Origin: Aquimarina sp. MMG016
Lineage (GTDB): Bacteria > Bacteroidota > Bacteroidia > Flavobacteriales > Flavobacteriaceae
Reading direction: 5' to 3'
Assembly (NCBI RefSeq): GCF_018100805.1
Contig: NZ_JAGJEA010000001.1
Coordinates: forward strand, 124,001 to 188,000
DNA length: 64,000 nucleotides
Shown here: piece by piece, positions 8,687 through 18,155 of the stretch
How positions within the stretch are numbered: position 1 is the first letter of the stretch
Layout: every line of letters begins with the position of its first letter
The notes under the pieces: model-generated
What the model was told of the DNA's origin: nothing
What the model saw: the letters and a program-made list of their open reading frames with translations, nothing else
Database searches by the model: none
Made by a program: the position numbers and the translations under genes

Positions 8687-9304
8687 TTATTCTCTTTTAG
8701 AAATCTCATCTCTAATTCTTGCTGCAAGTTCATAATCTTCATTTGCAACAGCTTGATCAAGCATGCGATTGAGCTCTTCAAGAGATAAATCCTTGTAACT
8801 TGTCTCTTTTCCGACCATTTCTAAATCCTCTGAGACCAATTCATCTACCAATAAGCTTTCAGGATCATCTTCGTCTTCCTTTTTAGGATTTACTTTTAGA
8901 TAGATTCCTGCTTGATCCAAAATATTTTTATACGTAAAAATAGGTGCTTGAAAACGTAAAGCTAACGCAATAGCATCACTAGTTCTAGCATCGATGATTT
9001 CTTCTATATTATCTCTTTCACAAATAATACTGGAATAGAATACACCATCAACCAACTTATGAATAATTACTTGCTTCACCACAATATCAAACCGATCTGC
9101 AAAGTTCTTGAAAAGATCATGAGTTAATGGTCTTGGAGGTTTGATTTCTTTTTCTAGAGCAATTGCAATAGATTGCGCTTCAAAAGCACCTATTACAATT
9201 GGTAATTTTCTTTCCCCATCTACCTCACTTAAAATTAGTGCGTATGCTCCATTTTGGGTTTGACTATACGATATTCCTTTTATGTTCAGACGAACTAAAC
9301 TCAT
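8687..9304 (-). CDS. Bifunctional nuclease family protein (DUF151 plus UVR domain)
   Basis: Residues about 1-135 are a DUF151/bifunctional-nuclease domain (RLNIKGISYSQTQNGAYALILSE, PIVIGAFEAQSIAIALE, RTSDAIALALRFQAPIF). A C-terminal UVR motif follows (about 172-205: LNRMLDQAVANEDYELAARIRDEISKRE is its core), a helix pair used by UvrB/UvrC for protein contacts. Members of this family have been reported with DNase and RNase activity, but the physiological role is not clear. It is the first gene of the run leading to the nucleoside transporter. Confidence 0.9.
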   Translation of the reverse strand: MSLVRLNIKGISYSQTQNGAYALILSEVDGERKLPIVIGAFEAQSIAIALEKEIKPPRPLTHDLFKNFADRFDIVVKQVIIHKLVDGVFYSSIICERDNIEEIIDARTSDAIALALRFQAPIFTYKNILDQAGIYLKVNPKKEDEDDPESLLVDELVSEDLEMVGKETSYKDLSLEELNRMLDQAVANEDYELAARIRDEISKRE

Positions 9305-9322
9305 ATTTTTTCAATAAAAAAA

Positions 9323-9364
9323 GGCTGTTTGAACAATCGGACTTTTTCCTAGGTTCAAACAGCC
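9323..9364 (-). terminator. Rho-independent terminator of the etfBA operon
   Basis: A 12-bp perfect stem (GGCTGTTTGAAC / GTTCAAACAGCC) with an 18-nt loop, followed in the minus direction by a run of T (plus-strand A-run at 9316-9322). It lies 25 bp after the etfA stop codon. Confidence 0.88.
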
Positions 9365-9389
9365 CTTGATTGGGCACAATTTATGAAAA

Positions 9390-10358
9390 TTATGCGTTAT
9401 TCGCCTTAAATTCCTTTAATTTTTCAATAAGTTTAGGAACAACTTCAAAGGCATCTCCAACGATTCCGTAGTCTGCGGCTTTAAAAAAAGGCGCTTCAGG
9501 ATCATTGTTAATGACTACTTTAACTTTACTAGCGTTAATTCCCGCTAGGTGCTGAATAGCTCCAGAAACCCCTATAGCGATATAAAGATTTGTTGCTACT
9601 GGCTTACCTGTTTGCCCTACATGCTCACCATGTGGTCTCCACCCCATATCACTAACTGGTTTAGAACAAGCTGTAGCTGCACCAAGTACCTCTGCAAGAT
9701 CTTCAATCATCCCCCAATTTTCTGGTCCTTTAAGACCTCTACCTCCAGAAACAACAATATCAGCATCTGCAATGGACACCTTATCTGTTGCCTTATCTAC
9801 AGAGGTTACGTTAACTCCAAAATCAGCATCAGAAAGAGATGGCTCAAACGCTTCAGCAGAAGCGGCTCCAGAATTTTCTTTAAGTCCAAAAGCATTATTA
9901 GATAATCCTATTACTTTTATATCTGTAGAAATTTCAGTAATATTAAATGCTTTATTTGTAAATGCTGTACGTTTTACAGTAAATGGTGAAGCACTTTGTG
10001 GTAATGCTACAACGTTGGTTGCATACCCAGCATTAAGATGCACTGCTAATAAAGGCGCCATAAACTTACTATCGGCACTAGAACTTACAATTACCACTTT
10101 TGCACCTTCTTTTTCTGCTGCTTGTTTTACAACATCCGCATAAGCTTTTGCATTAAAAGTATTTAATTTATCATTCTTAACCTCTAGTACTTTATCCACT
10201 CCATAGGCTCCCAGTTCATTACTATCGCCACCGTTAACACTTACCGCAGTAACAGATGTACCAAGCATATCGGCAATTCCTTTGGCATAAGACGCTACTT
10301 CGAAGGCTCCTTTTTTAAATTTCCCTCCTTCACTTTCTGTATATACTAAAACTGACAT
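9390..10358 (-). CDS. etfA: Electron transfer flavoprotein alpha subunit
   Basis: The alpha subunit carries the FAD and, with EtfB, passes electrons from acyl-CoA dehydrogenases toward the quinone pool. The 322-residue length is normal. The FAD-binding signature is clear: VVSGGRGLKGPENWG, CSKPVSDMGW, EHVGQTGKPVATNLYIAIGVSGAIQHLAG, and NNDPEAPFFKAADYGIVGD. It is 16 bp downstream of etfB and followed by a strong terminator, so etfB-etfA is a two-gene operon. A DNA-level composition unlike its neighbours is not apparent. Confidence 0.97.
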   Translation of the reverse strand: MSVLVYTESEGGKFKKGAFEVASYAKGIADMLGTSVTAVSVNGGDSNELGAYGVDKVLEVKNDKLNTFNAKAYADVVKQAAEKEGAKVVIVSSSADSKFMAPLLAVHLNAGYATNVVALPQSASPFTVKRTAFTNKAFNITEISTDIKVIGLSNNAFGLKENSGAASAEAFEPSLSDADFGVNVTSVDKATDKVSIADADIVVSGGRGLKGPENWGMIEDLAEVLGAATACSKPVSDMGWRPHGEHVGQTGKPVATNLYIAIGVSGAIQHLAGINASKVKVVINNDPEAPFFKAADYGIVGDAFEVVPKLIEKLKEFKANNA

Positions 10359-10374
10359 ATTTTTTTATATTTTT

Positions 10375-11121
10375 TTAAATAGCTTTTGCTTCGTTATGTA
10401 ATAAATCTATAAGTTCCTGTACATTATCCGGAGAAACTAATTTCACATCTCCTTTTGGAGCTGGTTTCTCAAATTGTACTGCCTTAGTCTCTGCTGTTGT
10501 ATCTACAGGCTCTACAACACTAAGCGGTTTTTTACGAGCCATCATAATTCCTCGCATATTAGGAATACGAAGATCACTCTCCTCTACTAATCCTTTCTGC
10601 CCACCAATTACAAGAGGTAATTTAGCTGTAGAAGTTTCCTTTCCTCCATCTATTTCACGAATTGCAGTAGCTGTATCACCTTCAATTTCAAGTCCTATAC
10701 ATGTATTAATAAAATTAGCCTCTATCAAAGCTGCCAACATTCCCGGCACCATACCTCCATTATAATCAATAGACTCTCTCCCTGCAATTACTAAATCATA
10801 TCCTCCATCCTGAGCAACTTTTGCTAATTGCTTAGCTACAAAAAAACCATCAGTTGCTTCTGCATTTACTCTAATAGCATTATCCGCACCAATAGCAAGC
10901 GCTTTTCTAAGTGTAGGTTCGGTTTCTGCTCCACCAACATTGACAACATCTACAGATGCTCCTTGTTTTTCTTTAAACCACATTGCTCGTGTTAACCCAA
11001 ATTCATCATTAGGATTGATCACAAACTGTACTCCATTAGTGTCAAATTTAGTATCCCCATCCGTAAAATTAATTTTGGAAGTAGTGTCTGGCACATGGCT
11101 AATACAAACTAATATCTTCAT
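10375..11121 (-). CDS. etfB: Electron transfer flavoprotein beta subunit
   Basis: The 248-residue beta subunit binds AMP and forms the heterodimer with EtfA. Family motifs are KILVCISHVPDT at the N-terminus, NPNDEFGLTRAMWFKE, and the signature VIAGRESIDYNGGMVPGMLAALIEANF (about 120-146). It is the first gene of the etfBA operon and is divergent from pdhB across a 161-bp gap that holds both promoters. Confidence 0.96.
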   Translation of the reverse strand: MKILVCISHVPDTTSKINFTDGDTKFDTNGVQFVINPNDEFGLTRAMWFKEKQGASVDVVNVGGAETEPTLRKALAIGADNAIRVNAEATDGFFVAKQLAKVAQDGGYDLVIAGRESIDYNGGMVPGMLAALIEANFINTCIGLEIEGDTATAIREIDGGKETSTAKLPLVIGGQKGLVEESDLRIPNMRGIMMARKKPLSVVEPVDTTAETKAVQFEKPAPKGDVKLVSPDNVQELIDLLHNEAKAI

Positions 11122-11243
11122 TTTATATAGGTATTTTTTGAGAATTTAATAATAAATGCGAAGGTACAAATAAAAAGTCAAATTTACTATGCACGCATAA
11201 TAAATTTTTCAATTTTCAACCATCAGTAAAGACTATTAATTGC

Positions 11244-11251
11244 TACTTTTG
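11244..11251 (+). promoter_or_regulatory. Candidate -7 promoter element for pdhB
   Basis: TACTTTTG matches the Bacteroidota -7 consensus TAnnTTTG and lies 31 bp before the pdhB ATG. No good TTG element is found 19 nt upstream, so this is a weak call. Confidence 0.45.
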
Positions 11252-11282
11252 CCTTTCGTGTAGCACAAAATAATTTATATCA

Positions 11283-12260
11283 ATGAAGACACTACAATTC
11301 AGAGAAGCGATTTGCGAAGCAATGAGTGAAGAAATGCGAAGAGATGAATCCATATATTTAATGGGTGAAGAAGTAGCAGAATATAATGGAGCATATAAAG
11401 CTAGTAAAGGAATGCTAGATGAGTTTGGCCCGGATCGTGTTCTGGATACTCCTATATCTGAATTGGGGTTTTCTGGAATAGGTGTAGGAAGTGCCATGAA
11501 TGGCAATAGACCAATCATAGAGTTTATGACTTTTAACTTCTCTTTGGTAGGAATTGATCAAATCATCAATAATGCGGCAAAAATGAGGCAGATGAGTGGA
11601 GGTCAATTTAATATCCCAATTGTTTTCAGAGGTCCAACGGCTTCTGCAGGTCAATTAGGAGCGACACACTCTCAGGCTTTTGAGAATTGGTTTGCAAACA
11701 CACCTGGTCTTAAAGTAGTCATCCCTTCTAATCCTAAGGATGCAAAAGGGTTACTAAAATCTGCTATACGAGATAACGATCCAGTAATTTTTATGGAGAG
11801 TGAGCAAATGTATGGTGACAAAGGTGAAGTTCCTGAAGGAGAATTCACTATACCATTAGGTGTAGCCGAAACTAAAAGAGAAGGTAATGATGTTACTATT
11901 GTTTCCTTTGGAAAAATAATCAAAGAGGCATATAAAGCTGCAGATGAATTAGCCAAAGAAAATATTTCTTGTGAGATCATTGATCTTAGAACGGTTCGCC
12001 CGCTTGATCTTGAAGCTATTTTTACTTCGGTTAAAAAAACAAATCGACTTATCATATTAGAAGAGGCTTGGCCACTTGCCAATATCGCTTCAGAAATCAC
12101 ATATCAGGTTCAGTCAAACATTTTTGACTATATAGATGCCCCCATCATTAAAATTAATACTGCAGACACCCCCACTCCATATTCTCCGGTATTATTAGAA
12201 GAGTGGCTTCCTAATAGTGTAGATGTTGTTAAAGCTGTCAAAAAAGTAATGTATAAATAA
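11283..12260 (+). CDS. pdhB: Pyruvate dehydrogenase E1 component, beta subunit
   Basis: A 325-residue transketolase-type subunit. It shows LQFREAICEAMSEEMRRDESIYLMGEEVAEYNGAYKAS (in pieces: REAICEAM, LMGEEVAEYNGAYK), TPISELGFSGIGVGSAM, the pyrimidine-contact segment RGPTASAGQLGATHSQAFE, and a C-terminal IIDLRTVRPLD then EEAWPLA. Together with the alpha subunit, encoded elsewhere, it decarboxylates pyruvate for acetyl-CoA formation. It stands alone, as is frequent in flavobacteria. A branched-chain 2-oxoacid dehydrogenase beta subunit is a less likely alternative. Confidence 0.93.
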   Translation: MKTLQFREAICEAMSEEMRRDESIYLMGEEVAEYNGAYKASKGMLDEFGPDRVLDTPISELGFSGIGVGSAMNGNRPIIEFMTFNFSLVGIDQIINNAAKMRQMSGGQFNIPIVFRGPTASAGQLGATHSQAFENWFANTPGLKVVIPSNPKDAKGLLKSAIRDNDPVIFMESEQMYGDKGEVPEGEFTIPLGVAETKREGNDVTIVSFGKIIKEAYKAADELAKENISCEIIDLRTVRPLDLEAIFTSVKKTNRLIILEEAWPLANIASEITYQVQSNIFDYIDAPIIKINTADTPTPYSPVLLEEWLPNSVDVVKAVKKVMYK

Positions 12261-12388
12261 TAATGAAGCCTATTTCTTTGCGTTTCATTAATTTGCAGAT
12301 TTAATTTTCAAAAAGAAAAAAGTGGTCTGAAAATTGCATGAACCATATGAGCTTTACATCAATTATTATACATTTATAAAATTATTAG

Positions 12389-14881
12389 ATGAGATATTGG
12401 GTTTTAGGAGTTTTATTTATTTTAGGAAATATATCAATTTTTGCGCAAACCAAAGCAGGAGGTCAAGTATACGATAGCAATAAACAACCCATACCATTTG
12501 CAAATATCATTTTTGTAAATTCTACAGTCGGTACAATTACCGATGAAAATGGTAGATTCTATATGGAATCTGATCAAAACCATAATGGTATTAAAGTTTC
12601 TTTTATAGGTTTTGAAACTAAAACCGTTAATCTTACCAAACGTGTTACTTATAACATGGAGGTTATTCTTGAAGAAGAAGCTGCTGCATTAGATGAAGTC
12701 GTTATATTTAAAGGTAAAACTTCTAAAAAGAATAATCCAGCCATTGATATACTTAGGAAAATCTGGAAAAACCGACGACAAAACGGGGTAAAAAAATTCA
12801 AGCAATATCAATATGATAAGTACGAAAAACTAGAATTTGACTTGAATACCATTGATAGTGCTTTGGTAAATAGCAGGATTTTTAATGGTATGGAATTTAT
12901 TTTTGAAGATATAGACACTTCCAGAATTACAGGAAAGACATACCTTCCTATATTCCTTAATGAAGCCATTTCTAAAGTGTATGGTGACAATGAAGCTAAT
13001 GAGCTTAAAGAAGTATTAACAGGTAACAAAAATGCAGGTTTTAGTGATAATCAAACACTAATAGCCTTTATAAAGGATTTGTATTCTGACTATGATATTT
13101 ATAATAATTATCTAAAATTCTTTGACAAAAGTTTCACTAGCCCATTATCGCGTACAGGTATTGACGTATATAATTATGTGCTTACAGATAGTGCTTATAT
13201 CGACAACAAATGGTGTTATAATATTGTCTATTATCCCCGAAGAAAGAATGAACTTACTTTTAAAGGAGATTTTTGGGTAAATGATTCTACTTGGGCAATC
13301 AAAGATATCAATCTAGAAGTAACTAAAAGCGCTAACATCAACTGGGTAAAAGACTTATATATTGAACAAGAGTTTGATGTATTGAATGATTCTATATTCT
13401 TAATCACTAAAGATTATTTTCAATCTGATTTTGCATTTAGCAAAAAAGAAAAATCTCGTGGGGTATATGGAAAACGTACTACCTTATATGACAACTATAA
13501 ATTTGATATCAAAAAGAGTAAAAAATTCTACCAAAGTCAGGTAGACCCTTATGATCAGGATATCTATAATCGTGCCGATGCTTTTTGGGAAAATGCACGA
13601 ATGGAAGAATTAAATAAAGACGAGAAAAAGGTTTATAAATTACTGGATACTTTAAGAACGGTAAAAGCCTTTAAACGCCTTTACAACATAGGCACCATAT
13701 TAGCTACAGGATATATAGAATTTAATGGTTTTGATTTCGGACCATTATTTTCTACTGTTGGTTTTAATGATATTGAAGGATGGAGACTACGAGCTGGTGG
13801 AAGAACGTATTTTACTGCTAATGATAGATGGCGAATTGAAGGGTATGGAGCTTACGGTTTTAAAGATAATAAGTTTAAATATGGGCTATCAGGAAAATAT
13901 TTAGTGGATAGAAAATCTAGACTTATTGTTTCTGCTGGAAACCGAAGAGATGTAGAACAGCTTGGAGCCAGCCTAACGAATACCAATGATGTAGAAGGTC
14001 GAAGTCTTGCATCCTCTTCTATTATTGCCACAGGAGATAATGACCGCTTAACATCAATCAATCTTTCTGCGCTCTCTATGCAATTAGAGCCCCGAAAAAA
14101 TCTAACAGTAGGAGTTACAGGATCATTTAGAACATTAAAACCTGCGGATCGATCTCGATTTAGTTTAGATTTTATTGATCCTGAAACCGGAGAACTAAAA
14201 CAAAAAATAAAACAAACAGAAATAGCAACTTCTATTGCTTATTTTCCCGGAAGAAAGACCACAGGCTATGGTGTAGATAAAATAACCGTGAATGATGGTG
14301 ATTTCGCTACTTTATTCCTTAATTATAGTGTAGGTTTAAAAGATATTATAGAGAGTGATTTTGAGTATCAAAAAGTACAATTCTTATATCAGCAACCATG
14401 GAATATTGGTGGTTTTGGAAGATTAAACAGTACTCTGGAATTAGGAAAAACATTTGGTGATGTCCCACTCGGATTATTAAGTGTTATCCCTGGTAATCAA
14501 ACTTATTTATCTATTTACAACACCTTCCCCTTACTTAATTTCTATGAATTTGTAACTGATACCTATGCCACATTACATTTGGAACACAACTTCAATGGAA
14601 GGATATTTTCAAGAATACCATTACTGCGGAAATTAAATTTAAGAGAATTGGTTGGTATCAGAGGAGCGTGGGGTGAATTATCTGATGCAAACAGAATACT
14701 AAGTGCTCCATCTGAAGAGCTGCTTCTAACTCCGAATGAAGAAATATATTGGGAGTATAGTCTAGGTGTTGGAAACATCTTCAAGATTTTCAGAATAGAT
14801 TTTCACTTTAGAGGAAACTATTTTGATAATCCTGATGCTAGAGATTTTGGAGTAACCGGATCTTTTGGGTTCTATTTTTAA
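12389..14881 (+). CDS. DUF5686/carboxypeptidase-like regulatory domain outer-membrane protein
   Basis: An 830-residue protein with a signal peptide (about 1-20, ending SIFAQ). A CarboxypepD_reg-like beta-sandwich follows (about 22-95: GGQVYDSNKQPIPFANIIFVN, TDENGRFYM, KVSFIGFET). The remainder is of the DUF5686 type, with many alternating aromatic strands and a C-terminal phenylalanine-rich end (GVTGSFGFYF), as in a beta-barrel anchored in the outer membrane. The function of the family is unknown. It is a single gene between pdhB and ppa. Confidence 0.85.
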   Translation: MRYWVLGVLFILGNISIFAQTKAGGQVYDSNKQPIPFANIIFVNSTVGTITDENGRFYMESDQNHNGIKVSFIGFETKTVNLTKRVTYNMEVILEEEAAALDEVVIFKGKTSKKNNPAIDILRKIWKNRRQNGVKKFKQYQYDKYEKLEFDLNTIDSALVNSRIFNGMEFIFEDIDTSRITGKTYLPIFLNEAISKVYGDNEANELKEVLTGNKNAGFSDNQTLIAFIKDLYSDYDIYNNYLKFFDKSFTSPLSRTGIDVYNYVLTDSAYIDNKWCYNIVYYPRRKNELTFKGDFWVNDSTWAIKDINLEVTKSANINWVKDLYIEQEFDVLNDSIFLITKDYFQSDFAFSKKEKSRGVYGKRTTLYDNYKFDIKKSKKFYQSQVDPYDQDIYNRADAFWENARMEELNKDEKKVYKLLDTLRTVKAFKRLYNIGTILATGYIEFNGFDFGPLFSTVGFNDIEGWRLRAGGRTYFTANDRWRIEGYGAYGFKDNKFKYGLSGKYLVDRKSRLIVSAGNRRDVEQLGASLTNTNDVEGRSLASSSIIATGDNDRLTSINLSALSMQLEPRKNLTVGVTGSFRTLKPADRSRFSLDFIDPETGELKQKIKQTEIATSIAYFPGRKTTGYGVDKITVNDGDFATLFLNYSVGLKDIIESDFEYQKVQFLYQQPWNIGGFGRLNSTLELGKTFGDVPLGLLSVIPGNQTYLSIYNTFPLLNFYEFVTDTYATLHLEHNFNGRIFSRIPLLRKLNLRELVGIRGAWGELSDANRILSAPSEELLLTPNEEIYWEYSLGVGNIFKIFRIDFHFRGNYFDNPDARDFGVTGSFGFYF

Positions 14882-15004
14882 AAAAACTTTATCTTTTTGT
14901 AAGTATCGTTTCCCTGAAAACGTTATAGTTTATCTAGAAATTAAGAATTAAGTGAAAATCTAATAATTTCCTTTGATAAATTTTTACTAACCCCTTGTAA
15001 TACC

Positions 15005-15012
15005 TATCTTTG
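15005..15012 (+). promoter_or_regulatory. Candidate -7 promoter element for ppa
   Basis: TATCTTTG matches TAnnTTTG exactly and is 25 bp before the ppa ATG, which suggests a short leader. The matching -33 region (TTT rather than TTG) is poor. Confidence 0.5.
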
Positions 15013-15037
15013 CCGCCCATTAAAAAGAAAACAAATT

Positions 15038-15568
15038 ATGAGTGCAGCTACTAAAGACAGCTTTGACGTACTAATAGAAATACCTAAAGGGAGTAGAAAT
15101 AAATACGAATACGATTTTGACATTAAAAAAATACGTTATGATCGTATGATTTTTTCGTCTATGATGTATCCCGCAGACTACGGTTTTATTCCAGAAACCC
15201 TAGCACTTGATGGAGACCCGTTAGATGTATTAGTGTTGGTTACAGAACCTACTTTTCCTGGTTGTGTGATAGAGGTAAAACCAATTGGAGTATTCCATAT
15301 GGCAGATGAAAAAGGGCCTGATGAAAAAATTATTTGTGTTCCTGTAGCCGATCCAATAGCTAATAGATTAGCTGACTTAAAAGAGATGAATCCACATCTA
15401 ATTAAAGAAATAGAACATTTCTTCCAAGTTTATAAAGATTTAGAAGAAAAGAAAGTTGACGTTGGTGGATGGGGTAATATTGATGAAGCTAAAGAAATTA
15501 TCAAAGCTTGTGTAAAGCGATTTGATGAATTAGAAGATAAACCTAAAGGATTATTTAGTATATACTAA
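15038..15568 (+). CDS. ppa: Soluble inorganic pyrophosphatase (family I)
   Basis: Hydrolyses pyrophosphate to phosphate in the cytosol. The 176-residue length is usual for bacterial family I enzymes. Visible active-site features are EIPKGSRNKYEYD, YPADYGFIPET, and the metal-binding signature DGDPLDVLVL (about 65-74). The next gene encodes a membrane pyrophosphatase; a terminator separates the two, so they are likely separate units that use the same substrate. Confidence 0.97.
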   Translation: MSAATKDSFDVLIEIPKGSRNKYEYDFDIKKIRYDRMIFSSMMYPADYGFIPETLALDGDPLDVLVLVTEPTFPGCVIEVKPIGVFHMADEKGPDEKIICVPVADPIANRLADLKEMNPHLIKEIEHFFQVYKDLEEKKVDVGGWGNIDEAKEIIKACVKRFDELEDKPKGLFSIY

Positions 15569-15588
15569 ATTAAGTTCTAAAAATCTTA

Positions 15589-15626
15589 AAAAAGCGCAAT
15601 ATTTATTCAAAAATATTGCGCTTTTT
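15589..15626 (+). terminator. Terminator after ppa
   Basis: A 16-bp perfect inverted repeat, core GCGCAATATTT / AAATATTGCGC, with a 6-nt loop and a closing A/T-run on both sides. It lies 20 bp after the ppa stop and should work on both strands. Confidence 0.92.
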
Positions 15627-15679
15627 ATATTTAGATGAATTTACTACTTTTAGCAGCTAATTAACTTAAAACACTTTTA

Positions 15680-18079
15680 ATGGAATCAAATATGATTTAT
15701 ATGCCAATTGCTTTGGCATTACTAGGGCTAGTTTATATGCTTATTAAAAAATCTTGGGTAATGAAACAAGATGCCGGTGATGGCAAAATGAAAGAAATTT
15801 CGGATCATATTTATGAAGGTGCCTTAGCTTTCTTAAGCGCAGAATATAAATTACTTGCGATATTTGTTGTAATAGTAAGCATCTTACTTGCTATAGTCTC
15901 CTTTGTGGTTCCTACGACCCACTGGCTAATTGTAATAGCCTTTATTTTTGGAGCTGTATTCTCTGCTTTTGCTGGAAACATAGGAATGAAAATTGCTACC
16001 AAAACTAATGTTAGAACTACACAAGCAGCTCGTACTAGTTTACCAAACGCACTTAAAATCTCTTTTGGTGGAGGTACAGTAATGGGACTTGGAGTGGCTG
16101 GTTTGGCCGTACTAGGCCTAACAGCATTCTTTATATTCTTTTTTTACTTCTTTATGGGTGGAGAATGGACTAGCACAATGGATATGACTATTGTACTTGA
16201 AACACTAGCTGGTTTCTCTTTAGGAGCTGAGTCAATTGCACTATTTGCTCGTGTTGGTGGAGGTATTTATACTAAAGCTGCAGATGTAGGAGCAGATTTA
16301 GTAGGAAAAGTAGAAGCAGGTATTCCAGAAGATGACCCACGTAATCCTGCAACTATTGCAGATAACGTAGGGGATAATGTAGGTGATGTTGCAGGTATGG
16401 GAGCAGATTTATTTGGTTCTTATGTAGCTACAGTACTTGCAGCTATGGTGTTAGGAAATTATGTAATTAAAGATATGGGGGGTGCTATCTCTGATGCTTT
16501 TGGAGGTATTGGGCCTATTTTATTACCCATGGCTATTGCTGGTGCAGGGATCATCATCTCAGTCATTGGTACAATGTTGGTAAAAATTAAAAGCAACGAT
16601 GCTAAAGAAGCTCAAGTAATGGGAGCACTTAATATTGGTAACTGGACATCAATCATCCTAGTAGCAGCAGCTTGTTTTGCGCTATGTAAATGGATGCTTC
16701 CTGAGACTATGAAAATGGAATTCTTTGGTGAAGGTTTAATAGAAATATCTGCTATACGTGTTTTCTATGCAACTCTAGTCGGTTTGGTAGTAGGAGCTGT
16801 GATCTCTTCTGTAACTGAATATTATACCGGATTAGGTAAGTCACCTATTCTAAAAATTGTACAACAATCGAGCACAGGTGCCGGAACCAACATTATTGCT
16901 GGTTTAGCGACTGGTATGATTTCTACATTCCCTTCTGTATTATTATTTGCAGGTGCTATTTGGGCATCTTATGCTTTTGCAGGTTTTTATGGAGTTGCAC
17001 TATCAGCTTCTGCAATGATGGCTACTACAGCAATGCAGCTAGCAATTGATGCTTTTGGACCTATTTCAGATAACGCAGGTGGAATTGCAGAAATGAGTGA
17101 GCAAGAACCTATCGTTAGAGAACGCACAGATATTTTAGATTCTGTTGGTAATACAACAGCAGCAACAGGAAAAGGGTTTGCTATAGCATCAGCAGCATTA
17201 ACATCTTTAGCCTTATTTGCAGCATATGTAACTTTTACAGGAATTGATGGGATTAATATTTTTAAAGCGCCTGTATTAGCAATGTTATTTGTTGGAGGTA
17301 TGGTGCCAGTTGTATTTTCTGCTTTAGCAATGAATGCTGTAGGAAAGGCTGCTATGGAAATGGTACAAGAAGTTCGTCGCCAGTTTAAGGATATTGCAGG
17401 AATTATGGAGGGTACCGGAAAACCAGAATATGACAAATGTGTTGCCATCTCTACTGAAGCATCTTTAAAAGAAATGATGCTACCAGGATTATTAACTATT
17501 GGGTTTCCATTAGTCATAGCATTCGTTCCATTATTATTTGGAATGAGCACATTAGCAATTGCCGAAATGTTAGGAGGATATATGGCCGGAGTTACTGTGA
17601 GTGGTGTATTATGGGCTATTTTTCAAAATAATGCTGGTGGTGCTTGGGATAATGCTAAAAAATCATTTGAAGCCGGGGTAGAGATTAATGGAGAAATGAC
17701 ATATAAAGGTTCTGATGCTCATAAGGCTGCAGTAACAGGGGACACCGTTGGAGATCCTTTTAAAGACACTTCAGGGCCATCTATGAATATTTTGATTAAA
17801 CTTACCTGTTTGATAGGTTTAGTAATTGCTCCAATTTTAGGCGGGCATACTGAAGAAACAGCTGTAGCTTCGAACGAGATAGAAGTTGTACAATCTGCTG
17901 AAAAAACTTCTGAAAGAAAAATAGAAGTTAAGATGAGTAAGAAAAATGAAATCGCTACTGCGACAGTAACCATAGAAACCTCTGAAAACGGAAAAACGAA
18001 ACAAGTGGTTAAAGAATTAAAAGGTTCAGAAGCAGACGTAAAAGCAGAGATTGAAGCCATCAAAGCTTCTATTCAATAA
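15680..18079 (+). CDS. hppA: Membrane ion-translocating pyrophosphatase
   Basis: A 799-residue multi-spanning enzyme that couples pyrophosphate hydrolysis to pumping Na+ or H+ out of the cytoplasm. The family signatures are present: [18 protein letters not shown] (substrate site), [18 protein letters not shown], and [13 protein letters not shown] near the end. The segment [10 protein letters not shown] has alanine (residue 494) at the position where K+-independent enzymes carry lysine, so K+ dependence is expected; that is inference from known mutational work on the family. About 70 residues after the last helix are charged (E/K/S/T-rich) and unusual for the family. Na+ versus H+ cannot be settled here. 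Confidence 0.95.
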   Translation: MESNMIYMPIALALLGLVYMLIKKSWVMKQDAGDGKMKEISDHIYEGALAFLSAEYKLLAIFVVIVSILLAIVSFVVPTTHWLIVIAFIFGAVFSAFAGNIGMKIATKTNVRTTQAARTSLPNALKISFGGGTVMGLGVAGLAVLGLTAFFIFFFYFFMGGEWTSTMDMTIVLETLAGFSLGAESIALFARVGGGIYTKAADVGADLVGKVEAGIPEDDPRNPATIADNVGDNVGDVAGMGADLFGSYVATVLAAMVLGNYVIKDMGGAISDAFGGIGPILLPMAIAGAGIIISVIGTMLVKIKSNDAKEAQVMGALNIGNWTSIILVAAACFALCKWMLPETMKMEFFGEGLIEISAIRVFYATLVGLVVGAVISSVTEYYTGLGKSPILKIVQQSSTGAGTNIIAGLATGMISTFPSVLLFAGAIWASYAFAGFYGVALSASAMMATTAMQLAIDAFGPISDNAGGIAEMSEQEPIVRERTDILDSVGNTTAATGKGFAIASAALTSLALFAAYVTFTGIDGINIFKAPVLAMLFVGGMVPVVFSALAMNAVGKAAMEMVQEVRRQFKDIAGIMEGTGKPEYDKCVAISTEASLKEMMLPGLLTIGFPLVIAFVPLLFGMSTLAIAEMLGGYMAGVTVSGVLWAIFQNNAGGAWDNAKKSFEAGVEINGEMTYKGSDAHKAAVTGDTVGDPFKDTSGPSMNILIKLTCLIGLVIAPILGGHTEETAVASNEIEVVQSAEKTSERKIEVKMSKKNEIATATVTIETSENGKTKQVVKELKGSEADVKAEIEAIKASIQ

Positions 18080-18104
18080 AAAAATCACTATTTTTTAGTA
18101 TATG

Positions 18105-18126
18105 ACCTCGCTCTTTCGAGCGAGGT
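18105..18126 (+). terminator. Terminator after hppA
   Basis: A 9-bp perfect stem (ACCTCGCTC / GAGCGAGGT), 4-nt loop, followed by TTTATATTTTT. It is 26 bp after the stop codon. Confidence 0.92.
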
Positions 18127-18155
18127 TTTATATTTTTAAGAAATAATAACAATTC

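Noticed and set aside
14917..14925. AAACGTTA before ppa, and AAACGTTA near 35890
   Set aside because: They share only seven of eight bases with the operator core, are not palindromic, and the first lies in a core-gene region. I treated both as chance.
16987..17550. Long minus-strand open frame inside hppA (187 residues)
   Set aside because: It is a shadow of the pyrophosphatase frame with unnatural composition and no start context.
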